In this document: piece by piece, positions 18,473 to 26,527 of the stretch
Layout: every line of letters begins with the position of its first letter
Numbering within the stretch: position 1 is the stretch's first letter
DNA from: Gammaproteobacteria bacterium
GTDB taxonomy: Bacteria > Pseudomonadota > Gammaproteobacteria > Steroidobacterales > Rariloculaceae
Direction of reading: 5' to 3'
DNA length: 34,424 nucleotides
Assembly: GCA_022820625.1 (NCBI GenBank)
Contig: JAJEFE010000025.1
Location: forward strand, 1 to 34,424
The notes under the pieces: generated by a model
What the model saw: the letters and a program-made list of their open reading frames with translations, nothing else
Databases searched by the model: none
Told to the model about the DNA's origin: nothing
Translations under genes and position numbers: made by a program

Positions 18473-19525
18473 ATGAATCCGCAACTCGCAACCCTGGTCT
18501 TGTGGATGGCGGCCGCACCTGCGGCGGCCCAATGGCTGTCGCTCCCAACCCCCGGTGTTCCGCGTACGGCCGACGGCGCGCCCGACTTGTCCGCCCCTGC
18601 GCCGCGCACTGCGTACGGGCACCCCGACCTGACGGGTTTGTGGCGCAATTCGACCGTGCGGGGAGATTTGAACGACCCGGGCAAGCTCCAGCCGTGGGCC
18701 GCCGTGCTTGCCGATGAACGTTTCAGCCGTTTCTCCGCGGACAGGCCTCGTTACCATTGCCTCCCGAGCGGGCCGGAAAACATCACCAGCACCGGTAACG
18801 CCTATGGTCTGCGAAGGATCGTGCAGCATCCAGCCATCATCACGATGCTCTACAACGACATGACGTATCGCGAAATATTCCTGGACGGGCGTGAACTGGA
18901 GCCGGACCCGCATCCCACCTGGACGGGCTACTCCGTCGGCCGATGGGAGGGCGATACGCTCGTGGTCCGGAGCAACGGCTACAACGACAAGTCGTGGCTG
19001 ACGCGCAGCGGTATTTCGCACACCGAAGACCTCCGCATCACCGAACGCTACCGTCGGCCCGACTTCGGTCACATCGAAATCGATGTGACCTACGAGGATC
19101 CCGGCACCTTTGATTCGCCGCTGCATGCAAGCGTCGAGATGATCTACGCGGCTGACGACATGATGCTCGAAGTCGTCTGTGTCGAGGCTTACGGGGGCGA
19201 TCGCGAACACTGGAGCACCGGCGTCACCAGCAACGACACGGCGTTGGTGGAACTTGCCCCGGAAACGCTTGCCGGATACGTCGGCACGTACAGAGGACTG
19301 TACCTGTCGAACACCATCACGATCGAGATCACCATGGACGACGGTCAGTTGTTCCTGCAACGGGGCAACGGCCAGCCGGCACCGCTCCTGGCGCAGACAC
19401 AAACCGCCTTTGTGCATCGGGGCGGCGGATACGGGTACGTCTTCACGGTTGAAGAAGGCGGAGTGGCGAGTGCAATATCCGAGGTCCACGTATCGGGCGC
19501 GTGGACTTTCGAACGAGTGCCCTAG
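18473..19525 (+). CDS. Exported protein of unknown function, paralogue A
   Basis: A 350-residue protein with a short signal peptide (cleavage after APAAAQ, near residue 20). The mature N-terminus has a doubled motif, LPTPGVPRTADGAPDLS then PRTAYGHPDLTGLW. The middle holds FHCLPSGP-type and YGLRRIVQHP segments, a strongly conserved GYSVGRWEGDTLVV, and HTEDLRITERYRRPDFG. The last ~70 residues look like a small beta domain beginning YVGTYRGLYL. It is about 60% identical by eye to the protein at 32639-33697. Proteins of this appearance are common in Acidobacteria and uncultured proteobacteria, often near DUF6152; I know of no assigned function. A strong hairpin overlaps the stop codon. Confidence 0.85.
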   Translation: MNPQLATLVLWMAAAPAAAQWLSLPTPGVPRTADGAPDLSAPAPRTAYGHPDLTGLWRNSTVRGDLNDPGKLQPWAAVLADERFSRFSADRPRYHCLPSGPENITSTGNAYGLRRIVQHPAIITMLYNDMTYREIFLDGRELEPDPHPTWTGYSVGRWEGDTLVVRSNGYNDKSWLTRSGISHTEDLRITERYRRPDFGHIEIDVTYEDPGTFDSPLHASVEMIYAADDMMLEVVCVEAYGGDREHWSTGVTSNDTALVELAPETLAGYVGTYRGLYLSNTITIEITMDDGQLFLQRGNGQPAPLLAQTQTAFVHRGGGYGYVFTVEEGGVASAISEVHVSGAWTFERVP

Positions 19526-19559
19526 CAATTTTCGCGGCGTCCCCGCCACGAAAATTGCT
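19524..19559. terminator. Strong hairpin at the end of paralogue A gene
   Basis: AGCAATTTTCG (19524-19534) pairs perfectly with CGAAAATTGCT (19549-19559). Inside, after one mismatch, GGCG pairs with CGCC around a TCCC tetraloop. The hairpin begins within the TAG stop codon. Neither side is followed by a T-run, so it is not a textbook intrinsic terminator; it may stabilise the mRNA end or separate the gene from the downstream tRNA. Confidence 0.5.
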
Positions 19560-19634
19560 GGCGGCTGGACATCTTCTGAAGCTATCGGCCGGCAGTCTGG
19601 TATAAAATTGCGTCCGTAGCGTTTGTTGTCGGAT

Positions 19635-19711
19635 CGGGGTGTAGCTCAGCCTGGTAGAGCACTGTCTTCGGGAGGCAGGGGCCGGAGGTTCAAATCCTCT
19701 CACCCCGACCA
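19635..19711 (+). tRNA. tRNA-Pro (anticodon CGG)
   Basis: A complete 77-base tRNA folds from the sequence. The acceptor stem is CGGGGTG with CACCCCG, the D arm GCTC...GAGC, the anticodon stem CTGTC with GGCAG (one G-U pair), and the anticodon loop TTCGGGA with anticodon CGG. The T arm is GGAGG/CCTCT around TTCAAAT, the discriminator base is A and the CCA end is encoded. It reads CCG proline codons and closely resembles the gammaproteobacterial tRNA-Pro(CGG). Confidence 0.96.
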
Positions 19712-19815
19712 GGATTTTTCAGTCAATTCAGCATCTTGTGCGATGGGCCAGCTCTCCTACGCTGGCGGACGGCCCCGCGCGGCGCCCGATTGGGCTCGAT
19801 GATAAAGGAGTTCGC

Positions 19816-20736
19816 ATGATTTCAGGACGACCGAGCAATAGCCGCCGCGCCGTGGCGAGTGTAGCGGTCGCGTGCGCGGCGGTCGCCGTGATCGTACTGA
19901 TGCTGACGAATTCGCGTCTCGGCGTCTACATCCTGCTCGACTACTTCGGAGATGACGACAGCGGCATCGTCACGAACCCCGCGTCCGGACCGCTCGAGCT
20001 CTCGGAGTTCACGACCGCCGTGGCGGCCTACATGCTGCCTCCGCAGATCGACCAACCCTCCGGCATGACCTACCTCGAAGCCGACCGCGCCTTTGCCATC
20101 GTCACCGACCAGGCCGAGCTTTATGTAGTAAGCGACGACTTCACGACAGTCCGCTCCGCCACGGCGCTGGCGGGCGGACTGCTGGTGACGCGCCAGGGGC
20201 TAATGGAGGCCGCCGCAAGCATCGACGGGCGGCGGATCGCGGTGAGCGGCGAGACGGGGCGGATCGACGTCTGGCGCAAGGGCGCCGCGCCGGGGTTCTC
20301 GCCCGAGGCAACGATCGAGTTGTCCGGCTTCGCCGGCGAGGGCGAGTTCTCGGGCATCGCCCGCAACCCGCAGACCGGGGAGTACTATCTCAGCTCCGAT
20401 GAGACGCTGACGATCACGGTCTTCGACGCGACCGGCCGTCTGCTCCGGGAACTGACATTCGAGGACGACCTTCGGGGACGTCTCAAGCCCGGCCGCTCAC
20501 TGTCCGAGTACGAACTCTCGGGGCTGGACTACGCGGACGGACGGCTGTTCGCGGTCAGTGAAACCTACAACACGCTGTTCATCATCGATCCCGAGCACGG
20601 TCTGGTGCGCACACTGGGCATCGAGAACGGCGGACAGATCTCGGCCATCGCCGTGCGGGACGGCACCGCCTACCTGCCGCTCGATCACAACTACGTCGAC
20701 GAGCGTCCGCCCCTGCTGACGGTGACGCTGGACTGA
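19816..20736 (+). CDS. SdiA-regulated (YjiK-like) beta-propeller protein
   Basis: A 306-residue membrane-anchored or exported protein. An N-terminal hydrophobic segment (about residues 12-35, after basic SNSRRAVAS) acts as anchor or uncleaved signal. It is followed by a six-bladed beta-propeller of the SdiA-regulated family: QPSGMTYLEADRAFAIVTD, EGEFSGIARNPQTGEYYLSSD, YELSGLDYADGRLFAVSE and GQISAIAVRDGTAYLPLDHN mark successive blades. The ATG at 19816 has a perfect AAGGAG five bases before it. It sits between tRNA-Pro and the fic gene. Function of the family is unknown. Confidence 0.82.
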   Translation: MISGRPSNSRRAVASVAVACAAVAVIVLMLTNSRLGVYILLDYFGDDDSGIVTNPASGPLELSEFTTAVAAYMLPPQIDQPSGMTYLEADRAFAIVTDQAELYVVSDDFTTVRSATALAGGLLVTRQGLMEAAASIDGRRIAVSGETGRIDVWRKGAAPGFSPEATIELSGFAGEGEFSGIARNPQTGEYYLSSDETLTITVFDATGRLLRELTFEDDLRGRLKPGRSLSEYELSGLDYADGRLFAVSETYNTLFIIDPEHGLVRTLGIENGGQISAIAVRDGTAYLPLDHNYVDERPPLLTVTLD

Positions 20737-20772
20737 CAGGACACCATCGCTCAGCGGCGATCCGTCAAGATC

Positions 20773-20850
20773 GCGCCACTTTAAGTGGCACGATACTTGA
20801 ATTGCGCCACTTAAATGCTATTATTTTGGCGCATATTGAGTATCGCGCCA
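20773..20850. promoter_or_regulatory. Multi-site operator upstream of fic
   Basis: Three copies of a GCCACTT half-site occur: GCCACTT (20775-20781) and AAGTGGC (20783-20789) form a 15-base palindrome, and GCCACTT returns at 20806-20812. TTTAAGTGGC (20780-20789) and GCCACTTAAA (20806-20815) form a 10-base perfect inverted repeat. GCGCCACTT starts at 20773 and 20804, 31 bases apart, about three helical turns. A second pair, TGGCGC (20827-20832) and GCGCCA (20845-20850), lies closer to the start codon. The sites flank and overlap the promoter at 20797-20824. Confidence 0.6.
20797..20824 (+). promoter_or_regulatory. Sigma70-like promoter for fic
   Basis: A -35 element TTGAAT (20797-20802), a 16-base spacer and a -10 element TATTAT (20819-20824). 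The spacer contains one of the GCCACTT operator half-sites (20806-20812), so a bound repressor would block the polymerase. The leader to the ATG at 20859 is about 28 bases. Confidence 0.55.
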
Positions 20851-20858
20851 GAACAGAA

Positions 20859-22262
20859 ATGCCCAAGAGAATCCCAATAGCGGAACTGGACGAGATTGTG
20901 GCGATTGTCGCTGAGTTTCCCTCGGGCGCTTCGATCGACGATGTTTTCGGGGCAAACGACAACACGTTACCACGCCGAACATTGCAAAGGCGGCTCGCTC
21001 TACTCGTCAATCGAAATCGCCTGATGCGGCGGGGCCGGGGCCCCGCCACGCGTTACTTGCTGCCAGCTCCGAAGATCGAGAATCAGACTCAAATCGGCAA
21101 GCTGGCCCGGCAAGGGCATCCTCCGACCGTAGAAACCTACGTCCCGATCTCGGACGAGTCCAGGTCAATTCGGGACGCAATCCGACAGCCCAGACACAAG
21201 CGACAACCCGTCGGCTACAAACGCTCCTTTCTCGACGCGTATCGGCCCAATGAAACCTTCTACCTGCCGCCCAACGTACGGGCACGCCTGCTTGAACTGG
21301 GAAAATCGACGAATGGCGATGTCCCCGCCGGAACGCACGCCCGCCGTATTCTCAATCGCCTCCTGATTGATCTGTCCTGGAATTCCAGCCGTCTGGAAGG
21401 CAATACGTATTCGTTGCTCGAAACGGAGCGACTGCTGGAACTTGGTGAAGCCGCCGCCGGAAAGGACGCCCGGGACGCTCAAATGATCCTGAATCACAAG
21501 TCGGCCATAGAAATGCTGGTGGAATATTCTGACGACACAGGATTCAACCGCTTCACGATTTTGAACTTGCATGCGCTGCTATCGCAAAACCTTCTGCCCG
21601 ATGCCAGTGCGTGCGGCAGGCTACGCCGCATCAGCGTCGGTATCGGCGGAACCGTATTCCATCCGCTGGACATACCTCAGCTTGTCGAGGAGTGCTTTCA
21701 ACAAATCCTCGATACGGCGGGCGCAATTTCCGACCCGTTTGAGCAGTCGTTCTTCGTCATGGTGCATATGCCGTACCTTCAGCCATTCGAAGATGTCAAC
21801 AAGCGAGTATCCCGGCTGGCGGCGAATCTTCCGTTCATTCGACGAAACCTCAGCCCACTGTCCTTTGTCGATGTACCGGAACGTGCTTACGTCGACGCCA
21901 TTCTTGCCGTGTACGAATTGAACCGCCCGGAACTTCTGCGCGATGTGTACGTGTGGGCATACGGGCGATCCTGTGCCCGGTATTCGGCAGTGCGACAATC
22001 TCTCGGTGAACCGGATCCCTTTCGACTCAGATACCGCGAGGCAATTGGCAGGACGGTCGCAGAAGTCGTGCGCAACAACATGGACAAGACAACTGCCAAC
22101 GCACATATCGAAAAGCGAGCAACAGAGGAGCTGCCGCAATCGGATCAAGCCCGCTTCAATGAAGTTGTGGCGACTGAATTGACTACATTACACGAAGGCA
22201 ACATCGCCAGGTACCGACTCAGGCCCTCCGAGTACAGAGGCTGGCACGACAATTGGGCGTGA
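20859..22262 (+). CDS. Fic family protein with N-terminal HTH and Gln in place of catalytic His
   Basis: A 467-residue Fic-fold protein. Residues 1-90 look like a winged-helix DNA-binding region (LPRRTLQRRLALLVNRNRLM). A class II inhibitory motif (S/T-x-x-x-E-G/N) is seen as S176-SRL-E180-G181. The Fic motif, usually HPFxxGNGR, reads QPFEDVNKR at 308-316, so the catalytic His is Gln308. The phosphate-binding Asn314 and Arg316 are kept. I recall other COG3177-type Fic proteins with the same QPFEDVNKR form, so this is probably a subfamily trait and not a random mutation. AMPylation activity is therefore doubtful. The ATG at 20859 was chosen because upstream codons overlap the promoter. GC content looks lower than its neighbours by eye, suggesting transfer. 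Confidence 0.87.
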   Translation: MPKRIPIAELDEIVAIVAEFPSGASIDDVFGANDNTLPRRTLQRRLALLVNRNRLMRRGRGPATRYLLPAPKIENQTQIGKLARQGHPPTVETYVPISDESRSIRDAIRQPRHKRQPVGYKRSFLDAYRPNETFYLPPNVRARLLELGKSTNGDVPAGTHARRILNRLLIDLSWNSSRLEGNTYSLLETERLLELGEAAAGKDARDAQMILNHKSAIEMLVEYSDDTGFNRFTILNLHALLSQNLLPDASACGRLRRISVGIGGTVFHPLDIPQLVEECFQQILDTAGAISDPFEQSFFVMVHMPYLQPFEDVNKRVSRLAANLPFIRRNLSPLSFVDVPERAYVDAILAVYELNRPELLRDVYVWAYGRSCARYSAVRQSLGEPDPFRLRYREAIGRTVAEVVRNNMDKTTANAHIEKRATEELPQSDQARFNEVVATELTTLHEGNIARYRLRPSEYRGWHDNWA

Positions 22263-22347
22263 GTTCCGGTCAGTCGCAGCGTCGCCATGGTGCTCGGACG
22301 GTGACCTGATTGCGCAGCGATTCAGGATGGCAGTCACCGCGGGGAGG

Positions 22348-23412
22348 TTACACCTCGAGTCGCAGCAACTCGATCAAATTCCCACCCACGATGGCCTCCT
22401 TCTCGGCATCGGTCAGATGCGTGGAGTCGAGCACCAGGTCCAGCGTATCCGGCCAGAACAGCGGGATGTCGGTACCGTATACGACCTGGCTGGCGCCGAT
22501 CTCGGCGACCAGATGCCGCAGCGCCTCATCGGAGAAGACCATCGAGTCCACCAGGATCTGGTCCCGCAGGTACTCGCTGGGCCGCTTCACGTTGACGCAG
22601 TTGGCGTTGTTGCGCACATCGCAGGCGACCTCGGTCCGCCCGAGGTACGACGGCAGGTAGCCGCCTCCGTGGGCGCCGATGAGCTTCAGGCCCGGAAACC
22701 GGTCCAGCGTTCCCTCGAAGATCATGCGGGTCAGAAACGTCGCCGTCTCGAGGGGGTTGCCGATGATATTGCCGAGATCCCCGGCGCCTTCCAGCGCCCC
22801 TTCCATGATCAGGTTGTCCGCGCCTCCCGGGTGCATGAACACCGGCGCGGCGAGTTCCTCGCACTTCGCCCAGAACGGGTCGTACCGGCGTTCGGTCAGC
22901 GACTCGCCGAGCACGTGGCCGGCCACGGATGCGCCCCGAAAGTTCAATTCATTCACCGCATATTCAAGCTGCTCGGCAGCCAGTTCGGGGTGCTGTAACG
23001 CCACTGAAGTCAACGCAACGAACCGGTCCGGATGCTCGGCAACCCACGCGGCGATGCCGTCGTCCTGCACTCTGATGATGTCCCTTGCCAACTCCCGATC
23101 CGCCCGGTACCACCAGTACTGGTTCGCGCTAAGCACCTGGATGTCGATGCCCCGCTCGTTAAGCGCGTCGATCCGGTGCGGACCTAGGATCCGGTTCTGG
23201 GACATCCGGCGCTCGACGTTGGTGCCGAGGATGACTTCCTCGACATCGGTCACCGCGCAGTGGCCGTGTATGTCCACCACCGTCACTCGCCGACCGCCGA
23301 TGGAGACTTCGCGGCGCGGTACCTGCGACACGGCAGACGGCAGGTAGCCGCCCAAACCCATTCCTACCGCGACCGCGGCCATACTCTTCAGAAAATCGCG
23401 TCGATCATCCAT
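22348..23412 (-). CDS. Tat-exported amidohydrolase (ACMSD-like)
   Basis: Predicted metal-dependent hydrolase or decarboxylase of the amidohydrolase-2 family, 354 residues. It starts with a twin-arginine signal (DRRDFLKS, then a hydrophobic stretch to SAVSQ), so it would be folded before export. Metal and active-site landmarks are VDIHGHC (HxH), VFMHPGGAD, IGAHGGGYLPS and YGTDIP. The ATG at 23412 has GGAGAA close upstream, and the TAT motif starts four residues in. It lies 13 bases after the stop of the metallo-hydrolase gene, so the two are very likely one transcript. Substrate unknown. Confidence 0.87.
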   Translation of the reverse strand: MDDRRDFLKSMAAVAVGMGLGGYLPSAVSQVPRREVSIGGRRVTVVDIHGHCAVTDVEEVILGTNVERRMSQNRILGPHRIDALNERGIDIQVLSANQYWWYRADRELARDIIRVQDDGIAAWVAEHPDRFVALTSVALQHPELAAEQLEYAVNELNFRGASVAGHVLGESLTERRYDPFWAKCEELAAPVFMHPGGADNLIMEGALEGAGDLGNIIGNPLETATFLTRMIFEGTLDRFPGLKLIGAHGGGYLPSYLGRTEVACDVRNNANCVNVKRPSEYLRDQILVDSMVFSDEALRHLVAEIGASQVVYGTDIPLFWPDTLDLVLDSTHLTDAEKEAIVGGNLIELLRLEV

Positions 23413-23425
23413 GGGGTTCTCCCGA

Positions 23426-25009
23426 TTATGGTTCCCGGCTCGGAACAAAGGGTCCAGCCGACTCCACTGGTATTGGCCGTTCCCTCTTCGGGCCTTCGTC
23501 GTGATCCTTGAGAATCCGCCTTGTGGGATAGCGCATCCAGTTGGGCAAGGATATCGCCCCGGTAACTGAAGTCGTTATTACGTCTTGGTAAGAATGCGAA
23601 AGAGCCGGGAAATTCAAGCGCTCCGGCCCCACAGCGCTTCGCTGGTTTTCGCCCGCCTCGCGTCTGAGACGATTCGCGTAGGAGAAGGAATAGTGGCGCG
23701 CAGGCGTATTGAGCGTATTTTCGCCGAGAGCGTCGAGCGCATTCGCCATGAGCAGCTTCGATTCGGGGTCATCCGGTCGCAATCGGATGACATGCTGGGC
23801 GAGTTGGGCCGCACCGAGAGCGTCGCCAAGTGCCATTGCATCGCGCGCCAGTTCCATCATGCGATCGACGCCACCCAGCCAATCGGCCATCCGCTGTGAC
23901 TGTTCAACGGGGCTTTCGCGATGCAGATTCAGCGGGTCACCGTCAAACCAGCCGAGTTCCTGGGCGTAAATCTGCCTGACGGTGCCCCAAACGCTGCCGT
24001 AGTAGTCCGCCAGGTAGTCGAGTGACGCAAATCGTTCGGGCAGGGCCGCGTATTCGACAAGCTCATCAGGTGTCATGAACCTTCTTGCGCCCTCGATTGT
24101 ACGGTCGTAGACCCATTGCATCGCATCGCGGCGGTTCGTCAGGTGCTCCACAACATTTGCGGTGACAGGGTTTCCGTGCCCGGGCACAAGCAGCTCGGGG
24201 CCCTGCTGAATCATCTTGTCGAGACTTGCAATCCAGTCCCGGATCGAGCGGTTCGCGCCGCGAAGCGGATAAACATTGGGCCATGTGTAAAAAACGTTAT
24301 CGCCCGCGAAGAGCAGTCTCTGTTCCGGCAGCCAGATGTAGAGCTGGTCGGCGGTTTCTCCCGGTGCGGCGACTAGTTCAAGCTGCACGCCAGCGATTTC
24401 GAGCTCGATGCGCTCCTCGTCGAAGGTCCGTGTTGGAGCGACGAATCGCACCGGGCTTGCACGTTCTTCCGGCGACATCGGTCTCGGCGGTCCGTTGAAC
24501 GCGATCGACTGGCCTGCAGGCAAGTCTCCGCCCTGGGTATCCGCAGGTCGCGAGAATCCGGCAAGCCCTGCCTCAGCCCGGGCTCCCAGTTCGGCATTGA
24601 AGTTCGCACGGGCCCAGACTTCGATGTCTGCACCTTCGTCGGCGAAGGCGCTGGCACCTCGAGTGTGATCGCCGTGACCATGCGTGTAGATGATGGCTCG
24701 AATCGGCTTGTCCGTGATGTCCTCGAACTCGCCGCGGACCTCGGCAGAAAGCGCCGGCGAATGCCCGGGATCGACGATGATTATTCCGTCATCGCCGATG
24801 ATCATCGAGTTTGCCGACAAGGTGTATCCGACTGCCGTGTAGACGTTCTCGCTGACCTGGAACATTTGCCGCGTGACCCGGTCGCTCCATGCACGAAGGC
24901 GTTCCGTTGCATCGGATTCCTGCGCGACGCCGGGAGTCGACAGAGCCCCCAGGAGCAACAGGGTCAGAATCCTCTGGAATCGGTTGCCGGTCAGCCGACG
25001 ATAACTCAT
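23426..25009 (-). CDS. Alkylsulfatase-like metallo-beta-lactamase-fold hydrolase
   Basis: Exported zinc-dependent hydrolase related to SdsA1/YjcS alkylsulfatases, 527 residues. A signal peptide (hydrophobic LTLLLLGALS, cleavage near GVAQ) precedes the metallo-beta-lactamase domain with THGHGDH (His110, His112, Asp114, His115), the FAGDN metal-binding segment and LVPGHG. YPLRGANRSIRDW matches the alkylsulfatase pattern, and the alkylsulfatase dimerisation domain follows to about residue 480. The C-terminal SCP2-like domain of full-length SdsA1 is absent. A GGAGGG ribosome-binding site supports the ATG at 25009. It is the middle gene of the three-gene minus-strand cluster. Confidence 0.87.
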   Translation of the reverse strand: MSYRRLTGNRFQRILTLLLLGALSTPGVAQESDATERLRAWSDRVTRQMFQVSENVYTAVGYTLSANSMIIGDDGIIIVDPGHSPALSAEVRGEFEDITDKPIRAIIYTHGHGDHTRGASAFADEGADIEVWARANFNAELGARAEAGLAGFSRPADTQGGDLPAGQSIAFNGPPRPMSPEERASPVRFVAPTRTFDEERIELEIAGVQLELVAAPGETADQLYIWLPEQRLLFAGDNVFYTWPNVYPLRGANRSIRDWIASLDKMIQQGPELLVPGHGNPVTANVVEHLTNRRDAMQWVYDRTIEGARRFMTPDELVEYAALPERFASLDYLADYYGSVWGTVRQIYAQELGWFDGDPLNLHRESPVEQSQRMADWLGGVDRMMELARDAMALGDALGAAQLAQHVIRLRPDDPESKLLMANALDALGENTLNTPARHYSFSYANRLRREAGENQRSAVGPERLNFPALSHSYQDVITTSVTGAISLPNWMRYPTRRILKDHDEGPKRERPIPVESAGPFVPSREP

Positions 25010-25110
25010 GCGTTGCCCTCCATTCCGATGAAAACTCAGCAAGCGTAGCCGCAGTCCGAACCCCGAGAGTACGCCGGTTACCTGCGCACGGGCGAACTGG
25101 CCGGAAGCCG

Positions 25111-26412
25111 TCATTGAATGATTGCCTGATACACGGCGGCGTTGAATTTGGCTCCCACATTGGTTTGGTCGGGGGGAAAGCGCTGCGTTAACAGGATCGC
25201 AAACATTCGCTCGCGGGGGTCGACGAGAAAATTGGTGTTGAAGAAGCCGCCCCAGTAGTAGTTGCCTTCAGACCGTGTCTCGCCGGTCAGACCCGGGTCT
25301 TCGACAATGCCGAACCCGAGCCCGAACTTGACGCCTGGGGAAACGTTCATTTCCCCAATCTGGTTGCGGGTCATGAACTCTACGGTCTTGGGACCGACGA
25401 GCCGTACCCCGTCAAGCTCGCCGCCATTCAGCATCAGTTGCAGGAAGCGCGCGTAGTCCGACGCCGTCGACACCAGGCCGGCGCCACCCGAGTAGTAGGT
25501 TTGCGGTCCCTCGTAGTGGAAGCTCGCCGAATAAGTCAGTGGCCCGGCCATCTGCGGCTCCGGTCCCAGCTCGACAAGACTGCCGTCCGGCTGGTTGCTG
25601 TAGACGCTGGCCAGGCGATCTGCCTGAGCGTCTTCGAGAAAAAAACGCGTATCGTTCATGCCCAACGGCCGGAAAATCCGTTGCTCGAAAAACTCGGCAA
25701 GCGTCAGACCGGACACCACTTCAATCAAGCGGCCAAGCACATCCGTGTTGAGTCCATAAGCAAACGCCGTGCCTGGTTCGAACAGAAGGGGCAATTCACC
25801 AAGTTGGCGCGGAAGTTTTTCGATGCGCCCGTCGGTCTGAGTGAGTCCGTCAGATATCCCGGCCTCCACGTAGAGGTCCGAAATCGTCGCGTGTGGTTCG
25901 CTGCCGGCCAGAAATCGATAGTCGATGCCGGACGTGTGCGTAAGCAGATCATGAATGGAAATTTCAGACTGGGCCGGAACGCTGTCGTACCCGCCGTTCT
26001 CATTCATGACGATCACATCCGGCTCGGCCAAGGCCGGCAGGTACTTCGAAACCGGGTCATTCAGCAGGAAGTGACCTTCCTCGTAGAGCATCATGACAGC
26101 GAGGCTGGTGATGGGCTTCGTCATCGAGGCGAGCCGGAATAGCGTATCCCTCTGCATTGCCTCGCCATCGTCGATATCGGCCATGCCAAAGCGCTCGAAA
26201 TAGGCGACCTGGCCGCCTCGTGCAACCAAGGCCACGGCACCGGCGATCTGTCCCTCGTCGATGGCGTGCTCGATTTGCGCTCCAATTCGCGTCAGCCTGT
26301 CTGCCGACAAGCCAACGTCCTCCGGGAGCGCCTGCGGAAGACTCTGGGCCTTGACGAAACCGGCTGCCAGCAGCAACAGGACGATGTATGTGGCCCTATT
26401 CACCGGAATCAT
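25111..26412 (-). CDS. Serine beta-lactamase-like (class C/EstB) hydrolase
   Basis: Exported serine hydrolase of 433 residues in the beta-lactamase/transpeptidase-like family, which includes esterases and penicillin-binding-like proteins. A signal peptide (IVLLLLAAGFVKAQ) is followed by the catalytic SxxK at Ser96-MT-Lys99, HDLLTHTSG, a Tyr motif at 219 (AYGLN) and a C-terminal YYWGGFFNTNFLVDP replacing the KTG box. The last feature fits esterases better than true beta-lactamases. GGAGAA precedes the ATG at 26412. First gene of the cluster, with 101 bases before the metallo-hydrolase. Resistance function should not be assumed. Confidence 0.9.
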   Translation of the reverse strand: MIPVNRATYIVLLLLAAGFVKAQSLPQALPEDVGLSADRLTRIGAQIEHAIDEGQIAGAVALVARGGQVAYFERFGMADIDDGEAMQRDTLFRLASMTKPITSLAVMMLYEEGHFLLNDPVSKYLPALAEPDVIVMNENGGYDSVPAQSEISIHDLLTHTSGIDYRFLAGSEPHATISDLYVEAGISDGLTQTDGRIEKLPRQLGELPLLFEPGTAFAYGLNTDVLGRLIEVVSGLTLAEFFEQRIFRPLGMNDTRFFLEDAQADRLASVYSNQPDGSLVELGPEPQMAGPLTYSASFHYEGPQTYYSGGAGLVSTASDYARFLQLMLNGGELDGVRLVGPKTVEFMTRNQIGEMNVSPGVKFGLGFGIVEDPGLTGETRSEGNYYWGGFFNTNFLVDPRERMFAILLTQRFPPDQTNVGAKFNAAVYQAIIQ

Positions 26413-26527
26413 GTCGTTTTCTCCAAACCACGGGGACTGGAAGTATAGAGTGTCCGCAGCACAAGTATCGCTGATGCAATCATCCGCCAGGCGCGTGAAG
26501 TAGACTCTCCCCAAACTGGAGGCTGCG

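Noticed and set aside
18437..19549. Long antisense frames over both paralogous exported genes (also 32606-33799)
   Set aside because: They appear over both copies because the sense codons are similar; they have no signal peptide or domain of their own.
19635..22262. Genomic island integrated at tRNA-Pro, carrying fic
   Set aside because: No integrase is present and I found no second copy of the tRNA 3' end downstream, so the tRNA neighbour is not evidence of integration.
25111..26412. Antibiotic-resistance class C beta-lactamase
   Set aside because: SxxK and Tyr are present, but the KTG box is replaced by a WGG-type motif as in EstB-like esterases, so a resistance call is not supported.
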